This document shows, piece by piece, positions 25,190 through 32,872 of a stretch of DNA of 33,038 nucleotides. This DNA comes from an uncultured Bacteroidales bacterium (lineage in GTDB: Bacteria > Bacteroidota > Bacteroidia > Bacteroidales > Bacteroidaceae): assembly GCA_902791675.1 (NCBI GenBank), contig CADAWW010000016.1, positions 1 through 33,038 on the forward strand, given 5' to 3'. The notes under the pieces are model-generated. The model made no database searches, was not told the origin of the DNA, and was given only the letters and a program-made list of their open reading frames with translations. Each line of letters starts with the position of its first letter. The stretch's first letter is position 1. The position numbers were made by a program, and so were the translations under genes.

Positions 25190-27007
25190 TTATCGGATAT
25201 TTATTTCTTTCAATTTCTCATAACCATGCTGCAGAATAGCCTTTGTCCTAAGGACTCTGCCATCGCCGTACTGTCCTTCAGAATACACCACGCAACCTGA
25301 CTGCAGATCCATCATCGTAACTCCAGTACTGTCGGCAAAGAGCATTCCTGAAGGATAGGTAGCGTAAACAAACGGGTATGTGTAATTCTTGCTCAGTACA
25401 TTCCTACTCCAAGGATAATCCTCGTTGCTTATTTGCATCTGAGCTAGCAGGGTGGCAGCCATATCGCTCTGACTGATAAACATATCCAGCGTCTTGGCTT
25501 CCTTAACGGCACCGCCTACTATCAGAAGGGGCATTCTGAAGAACATAGGGTGCTGGTAATCCAACTGATACATACTCCCGTGGTCGGCAAAGATGATAAC
25601 CACCAGGTTGTTCCAGACGGGAGTCCTGCTCAGACTGTCCAGAAAGGTACCCAGACAATGGTCGGTATAGGCAAAAGCATTGTACACCTCATTTTCCAGC
25701 TTGTGATACGGAACATTCCAAGGTTCGTGGCTCGAGATTGACTGATAGCCAAAGTACCAGGAAACTGTATCCGTCCGTGCTGTCAGCATACTGTACAAGC
25801 GCTGAAACGAGATACTGTCATTGGCTCCCCACGCATCGCGCTCCGCCTCGGGAACATCCATGTTACTGATGTCCCATACCTTCTGGAAACCCGATGCAAG
25901 CAGGTACTTGCGCTTGTTCATGTTCTCGGAGTGTCCACCATACAGATAATCGGTCGTATAGCCAATTGCTGCTAATGTACTGGCCAAACTTGGGAAATTG
26001 CCAAGACAGTCGTTTTCCATCATCAGGCTATAGGTAGGATAAGAAAGATACCCCGACAGGGCACTTACCGTTCCTCTGTCCGTTCTGAAACTGTTGGCCC
26101 AGGCATTGGTGAAGTTTACGCCTTGCTCCATCCATCGGCACAGTTCGGGTGTTACGCCTTCTGCACCGCCCAGTGTTTCCACGAAGGAGGCACCGAAGCT
26201 TTCCAACTGGATAGTCAGAATATTGGGACGGGTGTTCGTCAGTAGTGTATCTGTGATATCATCCATCTGCTCCGGATAGAGGTCCTGCATCAGTCGGTCA
26301 CACTCATCAATGCTCATGCTTCTCATCTGCCTGTCCGGAGCCTGTAGGTAAATCCAGAAAGAATGCAACATGTGACCTGCTGTATTTACAGCCGCGTGAT
26401 TCAGCACGATGGGTTTGAATTTGAACACGCTGGCCTCTGTAATTCTGTGTCCTGTTATGCCGAATATCGTAAAGACAAGCAGCGCACCAGTTGCCAGGAG
26501 GTTAGTCCGGTTCAGGCCCTGTCCGTCCTCTGTAATGCGTTTGGGTGTCATTAGGATGGCAATAACGATAGCACCGATAATGGCAATAAAAGCCGAGGAC
26601 AAACAAGTTACGATATACCACATCGGTGCACTTGCTCCTGCCGAGCCCGGAGAGGACATATAATTGAAGATGCTGGCATCCAGTTTGAATTTCCAATGGT
26701 GATACATAACGATATCACCTGCCGTTACCAGCACCACAAACAGGAATGCCAAAACGAGGTAAGGCGACAGGATAGCCCTCAGACGCAAGTTAGGGTAGTA
26801 CACTGTTGCTGCCGTAGCTACCCAGACAGGCAGTGCCAGCAGACAGGAAACGCTAAGGTCAAGGGGCAGACCTGTCCACAGGACATCCCAAATGTTCTGC
26901 AACGTAAGGTGCTCTCCTGCATTGTAAAGCATAAAGATTACCTTCCCCACCAGCGAAATCGCTGTGAGCAGCATCACCATACGGAATATATACAATACCC
27001 TTTTCAC
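25190..27007 (-). CDS. LtaS-like membrane sulfatase-fold protein (phosphoglycerol or phosphoethanolamine transferase type)
   Basis: 605 residues: about five transmembrane helices in the first 186, then an extracytoplasmic alkaline-phosphatase/sulfatase-fold domain. Key residues are visible: E269 ('TIQLESFGA'), T309 in 'NSFRTDRGTVSALSG' (expected nucleophile, as in LtaS), H427 ('SISSHEPW') and D475/H476 ('IIFADHGSMY'). There is no Cys/Ser of a true sulfatase formylglycine motif. Enzymes of this type move phosphoglycerol or phosphoethanolamine from phospholipid onto glycans or lipid A. The start is GTG at 27007, preceded in frame by TAG; an ATG nine codons in is an alternative. It is the first gene of the run with the PAP2 phosphatase, the outer-membrane-type protein and metG. 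Exact donor and acceptor are unknown. Confidence 0.87.
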   Translation of the reverse strand: MKRVLYIFRMVMLLTAISLVGKVIFMLYNAGEHLTLQNIWDVLWTGLPLDLSVSCLLALPVWVATAATVYYPNLRLRAILSPYLVLAFLFVVLVTAGDIVMYHHWKFKLDASIFNYMSSPGSAGASAPMWYIVTCLSSAFIAIIGAIVIAILMTPKRITEDGQGLNRTNLLATGALLVFTIFGITGHRITEASVFKFKPIVLNHAAVNTAGHMLHSFWIYLQAPDRQMRSMSIDECDRLMQDLYPEQMDDITDTLLTNTRPNILTIQLESFGASFVETLGGAEGVTPELCRWMEQGVNFTNAWANSFRTDRGTVSALSGYLSYPTYSLMMENDCLGNFPSLASTLAAIGYTTDYLYGGHSENMNKRKYLLASGFQKVWDISNMDVPEAERDAWGANDSISFQRLYSMLTARTDTVSWYFGYQSISSHEPWNVPYHKLENEVYNAFAYTDHCLGTFLDSLSRTPVWNNLVVIIFADHGSMYQLDYQHPMFFRMPLLIVGGAVKEAKTLDMFISQSDMAATLLAQMQISNEDYPWSRNVLSKNYTYPFVYATYPSGMLFADSTGVTMMDLQSGCVVYSEGQYGDGRVLRTKAILQHGYEKLKEINIR

Positions 27008-27046
27008 CTAAAGCCTAACTTTTATCTTTTCTTTTTCAATTCCCAG

Positions 27047-27088
27047 CCTCTCATTTGGGAGAGGAGGGGTTGGGGGTTGGAGAGGGGC
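27047..27088. repeat. C/G-rich hairpin element after rnhA
   Basis: CCTCTC (27047-27052) and GAGAGG (27059-27064) form a hairpin, followed by AGGGGTTGGGGGTTGGAGAGGGGCT reaching the rnhA stop codon. The right end matches the element after metG (21403-21428). Both begin at the stop codon of the upstream minus-strand gene. It resembles the C-rich intergenic repeats seen across Bacteroidetes. Confidence 0.6.
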
Positions 27089-27516
27089 TATTTTCTTCCA
27101 AAATCTGCGGGAATCTCACCCCATTGAGCAGTTTCCCACTTTAGCACCTCGGCATGTTGCGGATTTCTCCAGAGCCAGTCCTCGGCACGGGCAATCAACT
27201 GAAAGAGCCCTTCTGTCTCGGGCGTATGCTCCAGTTTGGTCTTGCACCTGCGGTTCTTGACCCACAGGATGGCGTTGTACGAGTCGCTATACACCTTCAT
27301 GTCCCAACCCTTTTGCTTGATAAGCGCCAAAGCATGAACGATAGCCAGGAACTCACCAATGTTATTGGTTCCATGCACAGGACCATAGTGGAACAGCCGC
27401 TGCTCATTGCCCAGATAGACCCCTTGGTATTCCATAGGGCCCGGGTTACCACTACAGCCGGCATCCACCGCAATAGCGTTGAAGTCTACAACTTCCTTTA
27501 GCTTCTCGTAATCCAT
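27088..27516 (-). CDS. rnhA: Ribonuclease H (type 1)
   Basis: Cuts the RNA strand of RNA-DNA hybrids, for example R-loops and primers. 142 residues. The four acidic catalytic residues are in place: D18 ('IAVDAGCSGNPGP'), E55 ('NNIGEFLAIVHAL'), D78 ('VYSDSYNAILWV') and D138 ('GEIPADFGRK'). There is no N-terminal hybrid-binding domain. The 'CSGNPGPMEYQGV' form and the 'WGEIPADFGRK' ending are what I know from Bacteroides/Prevotella RNase H proteins. It lies 66 bases downstream of argS and 80 bases upstream of the LtaS-like gene, on the same strand; the C-rich hairpin after it may separate the transcripts. Confidence 0.93.
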   Translation of the reverse strand: MDYEKLKEVVDFNAIAVDAGCSGNPGPMEYQGVYLGNEQRLFHYGPVHGTNNIGEFLAIVHALALIKQKGWDMKVYSDSYNAILWVKNRRCKTKLEHTPETEGLFQLIARAEDWLWRNPQHAEVLKWETAQWGEIPADFGRK

Positions 27517-27552
27517 TTTATTTCATTGAATACGTCCCTAATCACTAATCTG

Positions 27553-27576
27553 GTTATCGTTAACGTTATCGTTATC
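27553..27576. repeat. Four hexamers (GTTATC/GTTAAC)
   Basis: GTTATC, GTTAAC, GTTATC, GTTATC in direct succession in the gap between argS and rnhA. Low-complexity repeat of the same general flavour as the heptads in the arabinose operon. No function can be assigned. Confidence 0.7.
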
Positions 27577-27582
27577 GTCTTT

Positions 27583-29320
27583 CTACATTCTCTCGGGTAC
27601 TTCGATACCAAGCAGGCCCATACCGTTCTTGACAACCTGACTTACGGCAGCAGAGAGTGCGATACGGAACAGACGCTTCTTCTCGTCCTCCTCGCGCAGC
27701 ACGCTGAAGTCGTGGTAGAACTGGTTGTATTCCTTTACCAGCTCGTAGCAGTAGTTGGCAATGCAACTGGGGTTGTAGTCGGCTCCTGCCTGCTTAACGG
27801 CTGCCTGGAAACCTTGCAGATGCTGGATGAGGCTTATCTCCTTGTCGCTCAGTTCGGTATCATTGGCCAAAGCCGTCAGATCCACTTCGCCTGCCTTACG
27901 CAAAATACTGCGGATTCGGGCGTAGGTATACTGGATGAAAGGACCGGTATTACCATTGAAGTCAATGCTCTCCTCGGGATTGAAGAGCATATTCTTGCGG
28001 GCATCTACTTTCAGGATGAAATATTTCAGGGCACCCATACCTACGATGCGTGCAATCTCCTGTGCTTCCTTCTCTGTTATGCCCTCCAACTTGTTTACTT
28101 TATCGGCACTCATCTGCCGGGCATCGCTGATCATCGTAGCAATCAGGTCGTCGGCATCCACAACGGTTCCTTCACGACTCTTCATCTTACCATTGGGCAA
28201 TTCCACCATGCCGTAAGAGAAGTGAACGAGGTCCTTGCCCCACTTGAAGCCCAGTTTATCCAAGAGGATAGAGAGCACCTGGAAGTGGTAGTTCTGTTCG
28301 TTGCCCACCACGTAGATCATCTTGTCGATGGGGTAGTCCTGGAAACGGAGTTTGGCCGTTCCGATATCCTGCGTCATGTAAACACTGGTACCATCGAGAG
28401 CCATCCTCGCGGCGATAGAAGAAGCCCTTCTGCAAGCCTTCCTCCACCTTCTCCTTACCTTCCAGATAGGTCTCGCTTTCGTAGTATATCTTGTCGAAGC
28501 TTACGCCTAATGCCTTGTATGTCTCGTCGAAGCCGGCATATACCCATTCGTTCATCTTCTTCCATAAGGCACGCACCTCGGGGTCGTTCTGCTCCCACTT
28601 CACCAGCATCTCGTGTGCTTCCTTTATCAGCGGAGCCTCCTGCTTGGCCTGTTCCTCGTCCATACCTTGGGCAACGAGTTCCTTCACCTCCTCGCGATAG
28701 TGCTTGTCGAAGGCTACATAGTAGTCGCCAATCAGATGGTCGCCCTTCTTGCCAGATGTCTCTGGCGTCTCACCGTTGCCCCATTTCAGCCAAGCCAGCA
28801 TGCTCTTGCAGATATGAATGCCGCGGTCGTTAACAATATTGGTCTTCACCACCTTGTTGCCGTTGGCCTGCATCACATTGGCCAGTGCCCAACCCAGCAG
28901 GTTGTTACGCACATGACCCAAATGGAGGGGCTTGTTGGTGTTAGGACTCGAATACTCAATCATTACCAGCGGACTCTCCTCCGTAACAGGCGTGAAGCCG
29001 AAGGTGGGATTCTGCTGAATGCTCTCCAGCAGCTCTATCCATTGGGCAGGATTGATAACGAGGTTCAGGAAACCCTTGATTACATTGAACTTGCTGATTA
29101 CCTCGGGCACCTTAGCCACCAGTTGATCGCCAATCTCCTGTGCCGTAGCCTCAGGGGCCTTCTTGCTCATCTTCAGGAAGGGGAACACCACCAGTGTCAA
29201 CTGACCTTCGAACTCTGCACGGGTCTCCTGCAACTGCACCATTTTCTCGGGCACCTGTACGCCGTACAACTCCTCAATTACGGCCTGAACCGCTGTCGTT
29301 ATTTTGCTTGCAATTTCCAT
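27583..29320 (-). CDS. argS: Arginyl-tRNA synthetase, broken by a frameshifting deletion
   Basis: Charges tRNA-Arg; class I synthetase. The N-terminal frame (29320 to about 28396, about 308 codons) holds the ArgS N-terminal domain and 'SSPNTNKPLHLGHVRNN' with the HIGH-type motif HLGH at 133-136, and runs to 'GFFYRREDGS'. The C-terminal frame (about 28396 to 27583) resumes at 'DGTSVYMTQDIGTAKLRFQ' and contains 'GMVELPNGKMKSREGTVVDADDL' (the KMSKS-type loop) and the anticodon-binding domain up to 'GLLGIEVPERM'. Between them the usual 'VWADLTADGLDEKLLLR' stretch is absent and the phase changes. The span is 1738 bases; against about 597 residues in Bacteroides (recalled) the loss is 53-56 bases. 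A lone argS is essential, so error or a second copy is likely. rnhA follows. Confidence 0.9.
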
Positions 29321-29351
29321 ATACTACATTATATATAACAATTTCGGTGGG

Positions 29352-29359
29352 CAAAATTA
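29352..29359 (-). promoter_or_regulatory. Promoter element of argS
   Basis: TAATTTTG on the minus strand matches TAnnTTTG and lies 31 bases before the argS ATG. The -33 position falls inside the T-run and stem of the terminator just upstream, so no separate TTTG box is visible. Confidence 0.6.
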
Positions 29360-29364
29360 CGAAA

Positions 29365-29400
29365 AAAAATCCGAAACGACGTTATGCGCCTCGGATTTTT
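29365..29400 (-). terminator. Terminator upstream of argS
   Basis: Arms AAAAATCCGA (29365-29374) and TCGGATTTTT (29391-29400) form a 10-bp stem; on the minus strand the arm runs on into further T residues. It would end transcripts from the TldD-like gene before the argS promoter. Confidence 0.82.
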
Positions 29401-29448
29401 AATGCTTATAATAAAAAAGCTTTCTTTTTCTGTGTGCTGCCTGATTGG

Positions 29449-29598
29449 TCAATGCCTCAGTTTCGCAAACCTCTCACATTTCCTGGGAGAGCTGGCGTTG
29501 ATTCTCAGTTCTACTAACGGGAACAGGATGGCTTGGGGATGAATGACGGATTCTTTGCGGTCAGCCGTTTCCTCTTTGGATGCCCAGATATCCCCCAT
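29449..29598 (-). CDS. Possible 49-residue protein, or part of a repeated intergenic sequence
   Basis: An open frame from ATG at 29598 to TGA at 29449, beginning 'MGDIWASKEETADRKESV' and ending '...ERFAKLRH'. It lies 32 bases after the stop of the TldD-like gene. No signal peptide, membrane segment or known domain. The opposite strand is also open here, which may mean that the whole 29401-29630 stretch is a conserved intergenic element and not a gene. I see no other candidate gene in 29401-29630. Confidence 0.25.
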   Translation of the reverse strand: MGDIWASKEETADRKESVIHPQAILFPLVELRINASSPRKCERFAKLRH

Positions 29599-29630
29599 TA
29601 ACTGTAATCTCGAAGGATTATCTCCATTTC

Positions 29631-32603
29631 TTAAGTTTTGGTGTTTATGCGTAGCATCCCTTGCCAGTCGCTTATAATATAGGCGTATTCCGAGTGCTGT
29701 TCTCTGGCCATCGCTATCAGTTTCTTAATGAGTTTCTTCCTACTCATTGTCTTATCGAACGAGATACGGAGTACAGCTCCAGAAGCGTACCAGCCATAAT
29801 CACGAGATCCGTTCATACGTTGGTTTCCTGTAGATTTACGTGTCACGGGCGACGGCCTTCGTCCTGCCAACTGGTTCATCAGAATACCTTTTCGTATCAG
29901 TTCTATCGTTGCAGGCCGGACACCGTCAGCATCGTATTTCCGATAACCGAGCATACGGTGTCCGTTATAAACGGAGTCGTTACCCAATTGCCATACGGAA
30001 ATATTCTTGCAGACAACCTTTTTACCCAGTAGTCTGTATGTGTTATCATACTTCCTATTCCTCCAATTCAGGCTGCAAATAATATAGTCCCTTATGTTTG
30101 TTTGGCCATACAAATTGTTATAGAGTGCTTGAAGTACTTTTCCATTCTCATATATTACAGGGCCGATGTATTCCAATTCCTCCGATAAGGTCACCGCTTT
30201 TTTACGCATCACCTTGTTGGCAAATCTTTCCAGCTCAGCCATCAGCGAGTCGGTTGGCGGCAGGTCGTCCACATCGTAATAAGTAAAAGATGTTGTTTCA
30301 TCGAATATTTCTCCTTTTGGGGACAGATAGCCTGCATTTGATGTAATGTTGACTTTCTTTAAGGGAGTGCGTGCGTGCAGCCCGTCGCTGTTCAGTTGAT
30401 ATATGTCTTCGTATTCAAAATCTATTCCAACGCGTGTGCGACATAGTTGCGGATAGTTCTTGAAAATGGCAGACAAGGTATCGGCAAGAGCCTTCAGCGT
30501 TTCCACGTCCTTCTGGTAGTTGACCAATGCCGACTTCTCGGTGTAAACCCTTCCGGGTATCTTGGTCCATTCCGGGATGCTGTCGTCCAGGAACTCCTGT
30601 GCCCTCCACGTATCATTTGATTTATGGTCGTCGCATACAGAATTAAATTTTGCATTTGTGCAACCCCATAATTCTCTGCGAATATGATTATAGCTTACCT
30701 CATCGGGCAGCTCATTTATCAGGCCATCATTAAAACTGGTCTTCAAACTATCACCCACAACGACAATTACCTTACCGCTATTTTTTATTCTGTTCACATT
30801 CAGGTAATTGCATGTTCCCAACGAAGAATGAATGTAAGCATTACCCGTTCGGAAAATCCGATAATCCAGGAAATAGGGCTTCATGCCGTCATCACTTTTC
30901 AGACTGTCCATACTGCGTGTCATCTCGTCGGCCATAGCCTTGAAGATGACAGAATCATCACTCAAACCCTCCAGCTGTTCTTTCGGAACAAACTCCGGTG
31001 GGGAGAGTTTAGGTGCTTCTTCCTCATCGGTCTTCAGACACTGGGTTTCCATCTGCGAGACATAAAGCATAGGCGAAATCAGCGAAACGGGTATCCATCC
31101 AGAGCGCGAGCCGCATCTGCCATTGGACACTTCGTACCTTCCGCCGGCAGCCTTAACATTGCTGAATGCCGTCAATGGAGTACCAATGAAGGAAACGCCC
31201 CTGACCAGCGAATCCGGTCGTCCGTCGGCATAAACCTTATAGGTCTCTATGGGTACGACATTAAAGGATGATATTCGATTGGTGTTGGTTCCTGTAGTTG
31301 TCCATCCGTTACTAACAGTCCTGATGTAATAACCGTATTTCTTATTCTTATCCTTCAGTTCCTGAATCAGCATCCCACGCAGTTGTTCCTCTGTGTACGG
31401 ATGGCTGGTTTCCACAAAGAAGTTGGACTGTCTGGGCGATGCTTTCTCACCAAAGGCAGCCCTGGAATGAGCATTGCTCTCCGTTTCTCCCTTTTCCGAC
31501 CATCTGCCCCTAAGCATGCTCTTCAGAATGCCGTCCTTAATACATTCCACTTTCTGCGCCTTGGTTCCCTCGTCGTCAAACAGATAGCCTCCGTGTATGG
31601 GAGTTCCATCGAAATTATCTAATGTCGGGTCGCATGATATGCTGAAGCCTTCTGGTAGCACACGCGTTTCCATCATGGTTTTGAACTCCGAGTCTTCCTT
31701 CTCCAGCCGGTGTCCTAAAACCTCATGGAAGAATACTCCGCTGGCATCACCCGAGAAGAGTACTGGCCCGGTATATGCCTCTGCCAGGGGTGCCTTGCTT
31801 AGGGCATCGGCACGATCTATAAGGTCGGTTATGGCATTCTTCAACTCCTCCTCGCTTGGCAGTTCGCCCTCGTTATGGGCAAAAAACACCTTGTTCAGCG
31901 CTGATATTTCTTCTTTCTTATCCTTTACCTTAACATTCAGATTAATGATAAACGATCTGCGGTTCTGAACGATTTCCGTACCCTCAGAGCTGACCAGGTA
32001 TTTTCTGTGCTGTTCGCAAATAAAGTTAGCCGTACATATAGCAGAAACACCTTCTTTCCTGACCGATGTCACCCTGTTAAGCAAGGCCTTCCACCTTTCC
32101 TTATCTATATTCAGTGGGGGCAGAGGACTCTCATAGTGTTGCTCTGCCTTAAACGCTATGCTGCTCTTAAGGGTATCTTTCTTCTCCTTCTTAGCTTCCG
32201 ATTTTCTGGCATCCTTAACACTTTGGTATTCTTTGTCTAAAGCGTCCCAGATAACTTCCTTAATGGCGATGGTATCGTCCGAAAAAGGCAAATCGTATTT
32301 GTCTGAGCGATTTTTTATTTTGGAGGGGTTGTCCTTGTCAAACCATATATTGGGTTTCAACCTACGCGAGTTGGCTTCCGTTACTAAAGCCGCTCCCGTA
32401 TCACTGAAAATGTTGACCCTATTCTCGTTCAGCACATTCAGCGAGATGAATCTCACTGGCAGCGAATCCTGCGAAAGCTGAGAGTAGTAATACCCCACCT
32501 CGCGCTTAAGCACATTAAACAGAATATCCTCGTCAGGGGTGTTGGCAACAACTGCTGTACTGCTGAATATTGCAAACAGAGTTATACAGAATATTTTCTT
32601 CAT
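29631..32603 (-). CDS. Secreted double TldD-like protein: active-type half fused to a half without the metal site
   Basis: 990 residues with a signal peptide ('KKIFCITLFAIFSSTAVVA', about 1-20). Residues about 25-530 form a TldD/PmbA-like metalloprotease: 'GPVLFSGDASGVFFHEVLGHRLE' holds HExxxH at 293-298 (H293, E294, H298), 'FDGTPIHGGYLFDDEG' and 'KDGILKSMLRGR' follow, and Cys497 in 'NGRCGSRSGWIPV' fits the third metal ligand. Residues about 550-990 repeat the fold: 'EYIGPVIYENGKVLQALYNNLYG' (814-833) aligns with the HExxxH segment but has lost the motif, and 'GYRKYDADGVRPATIELIRKGILMNQLAGR' matches 'GGYLFDDEGTKAQ...KDGILKSMLRGR'. This mirrors the TldD-TldE pair, where only TldD has the metal site, but as one exported chain. 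Residues 125-160 are Lys-rich. Substrate unknown; it is monocistronic. Confidence 0.82.
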   Translation of the reverse strand: MKKIFCITLFAIFSSTAVVANTPDEDILFNVLKREVGYYYSQLSQDSLPVRFISLNVLNENRVNIFSDTGAALVTEANSRRLKPNIWFDKDNPSKIKNRSDKYDLPFSDDTIAIKEVIWDALDKEYQSVKDARKSEAKKEKKDTLKSSIAFKAEQHYESPLPPLNIDKERWKALLNRVTSVRKEGVSAICTANFICEQHRKYLVSSEGTEIVQNRRSFIINLNVKVKDKKEEISALNKVFFAHNEGELPSEEELKNAITDLIDRADALSKAPLAEAYTGPVLFSGDASGVFFHEVLGHRLEKEDSEFKTMMETRVLPEGFSISCDPTLDNFDGTPIHGGYLFDDEGTKAQKVECIKDGILKSMLRGRWSEKGETESNAHSRAAFGEKASPRQSNFFVETSHPYTEEQLRGMLIQELKDKNKKYGYYIRTVSNGWTTTGTNTNRISSFNVVPIETYKVYADGRPDSLVRGVSFIGTPLTAFSNVKAAGGRYEVSNGRCGSRSGWIPVSLISPMLYVSQMETQCLKTDEEEAPKLSPPEFVPKEQLEGLSDDSVIFKAMADEMTRSMDSLKSDDGMKPYFLDYRIFRTGNAYIHSSLGTCNYLNVNRIKNSGKVIVVVGDSLKTSFNDGLINELPDEVSYNHIRRELWGCTNAKFNSVCDDHKSNDTWRAQEFLDDSIPEWTKIPGRVYTEKSALVNYQKDVETLKALADTLSAIFKNYPQLCRTRVGIDFEYEDIYQLNSDGLHARTPLKKVNITSNAGYLSPKGEIFDETTSFTYYDVDDLPPTDSLMAELERFANKVMRKKAVTLSEELEYIGPVIYENGKVLQALYNNLYGQTNIRDYIICSLNWRNRKYDNTYRLLGKKVVCKNISVWQLGNDSVYNGHRMLGYRKYDADGVRPATIELIRKGILMNQLAGRRPSPVTRKSTGNQRMNGSRDYGWYASGAVLRISFDKTMSRKKLIKKLIAMAREQHSEYAYIISDWQGMLRINTKT

Positions 32604-32643
32604 TTTTGTGTGTTAAGAACGTAATTTATGTTTATTTCCGGCA

Positions 32644-32651
32644 TAAAGGTA
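32644..32651 (-). promoter_or_regulatory. Weak promoter candidate of the TldD-like gene
   Basis: TACCTTTA on the minus strand, one base from TAnnTTTG, about 40 bases before the ATG at 32603. No TTTG is seen at the -33 distance. The rest of 32652-32766 is AT-rich and shows no gene. Confidence 0.35.
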
Positions 32652-32766
32652 AGTTGATTTTTTAGATTTTATTTCAGAACGACCCATAAAATCCCCGATA
32701 TTATAGTAATTTAACATAGCAGCCGTGTCTTCATTGACATTGAAACTTTTCGGTTAGGAATTAGGG

Positions 32767-32872
32767 AACTTCAGCCCTCCGAAGTTACCGCTTCGCTGCC
32801 TCCGGAGTCTGCACGTGCGGGTCCCGGGAGTGTGCACGTGTCGGCTCGGGGAGTCTGCAAACACAGGCTCGC
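32767..32872. repeat. GC-rich palindromic block with three 23-base tandem units
   Basis: Three tandem 23-base units at 32804-32826, 32827-32849 and 32850-32872 each begin GGAGTCTGCA or GGAGTGTGCA; the first two carry the palindromic core GCACGTG. To the left are AACTTC...GAAGTT (32767-32785), CGAAG...CTTCG and the palindrome CTCCGGAG. The block is much more GC-rich than the flanking 32604-32766. The last unit ends exactly where the broken gene on the right begins. Confidence 0.75.

Noticed and set aside
27526..28833. A 435-codon plus-strand frame opposite argS
   Set aside because: The minus-strand frames match ArgS; the plus-strand protein turns Arg/Ser/Pro-rich and has no recognisable family.
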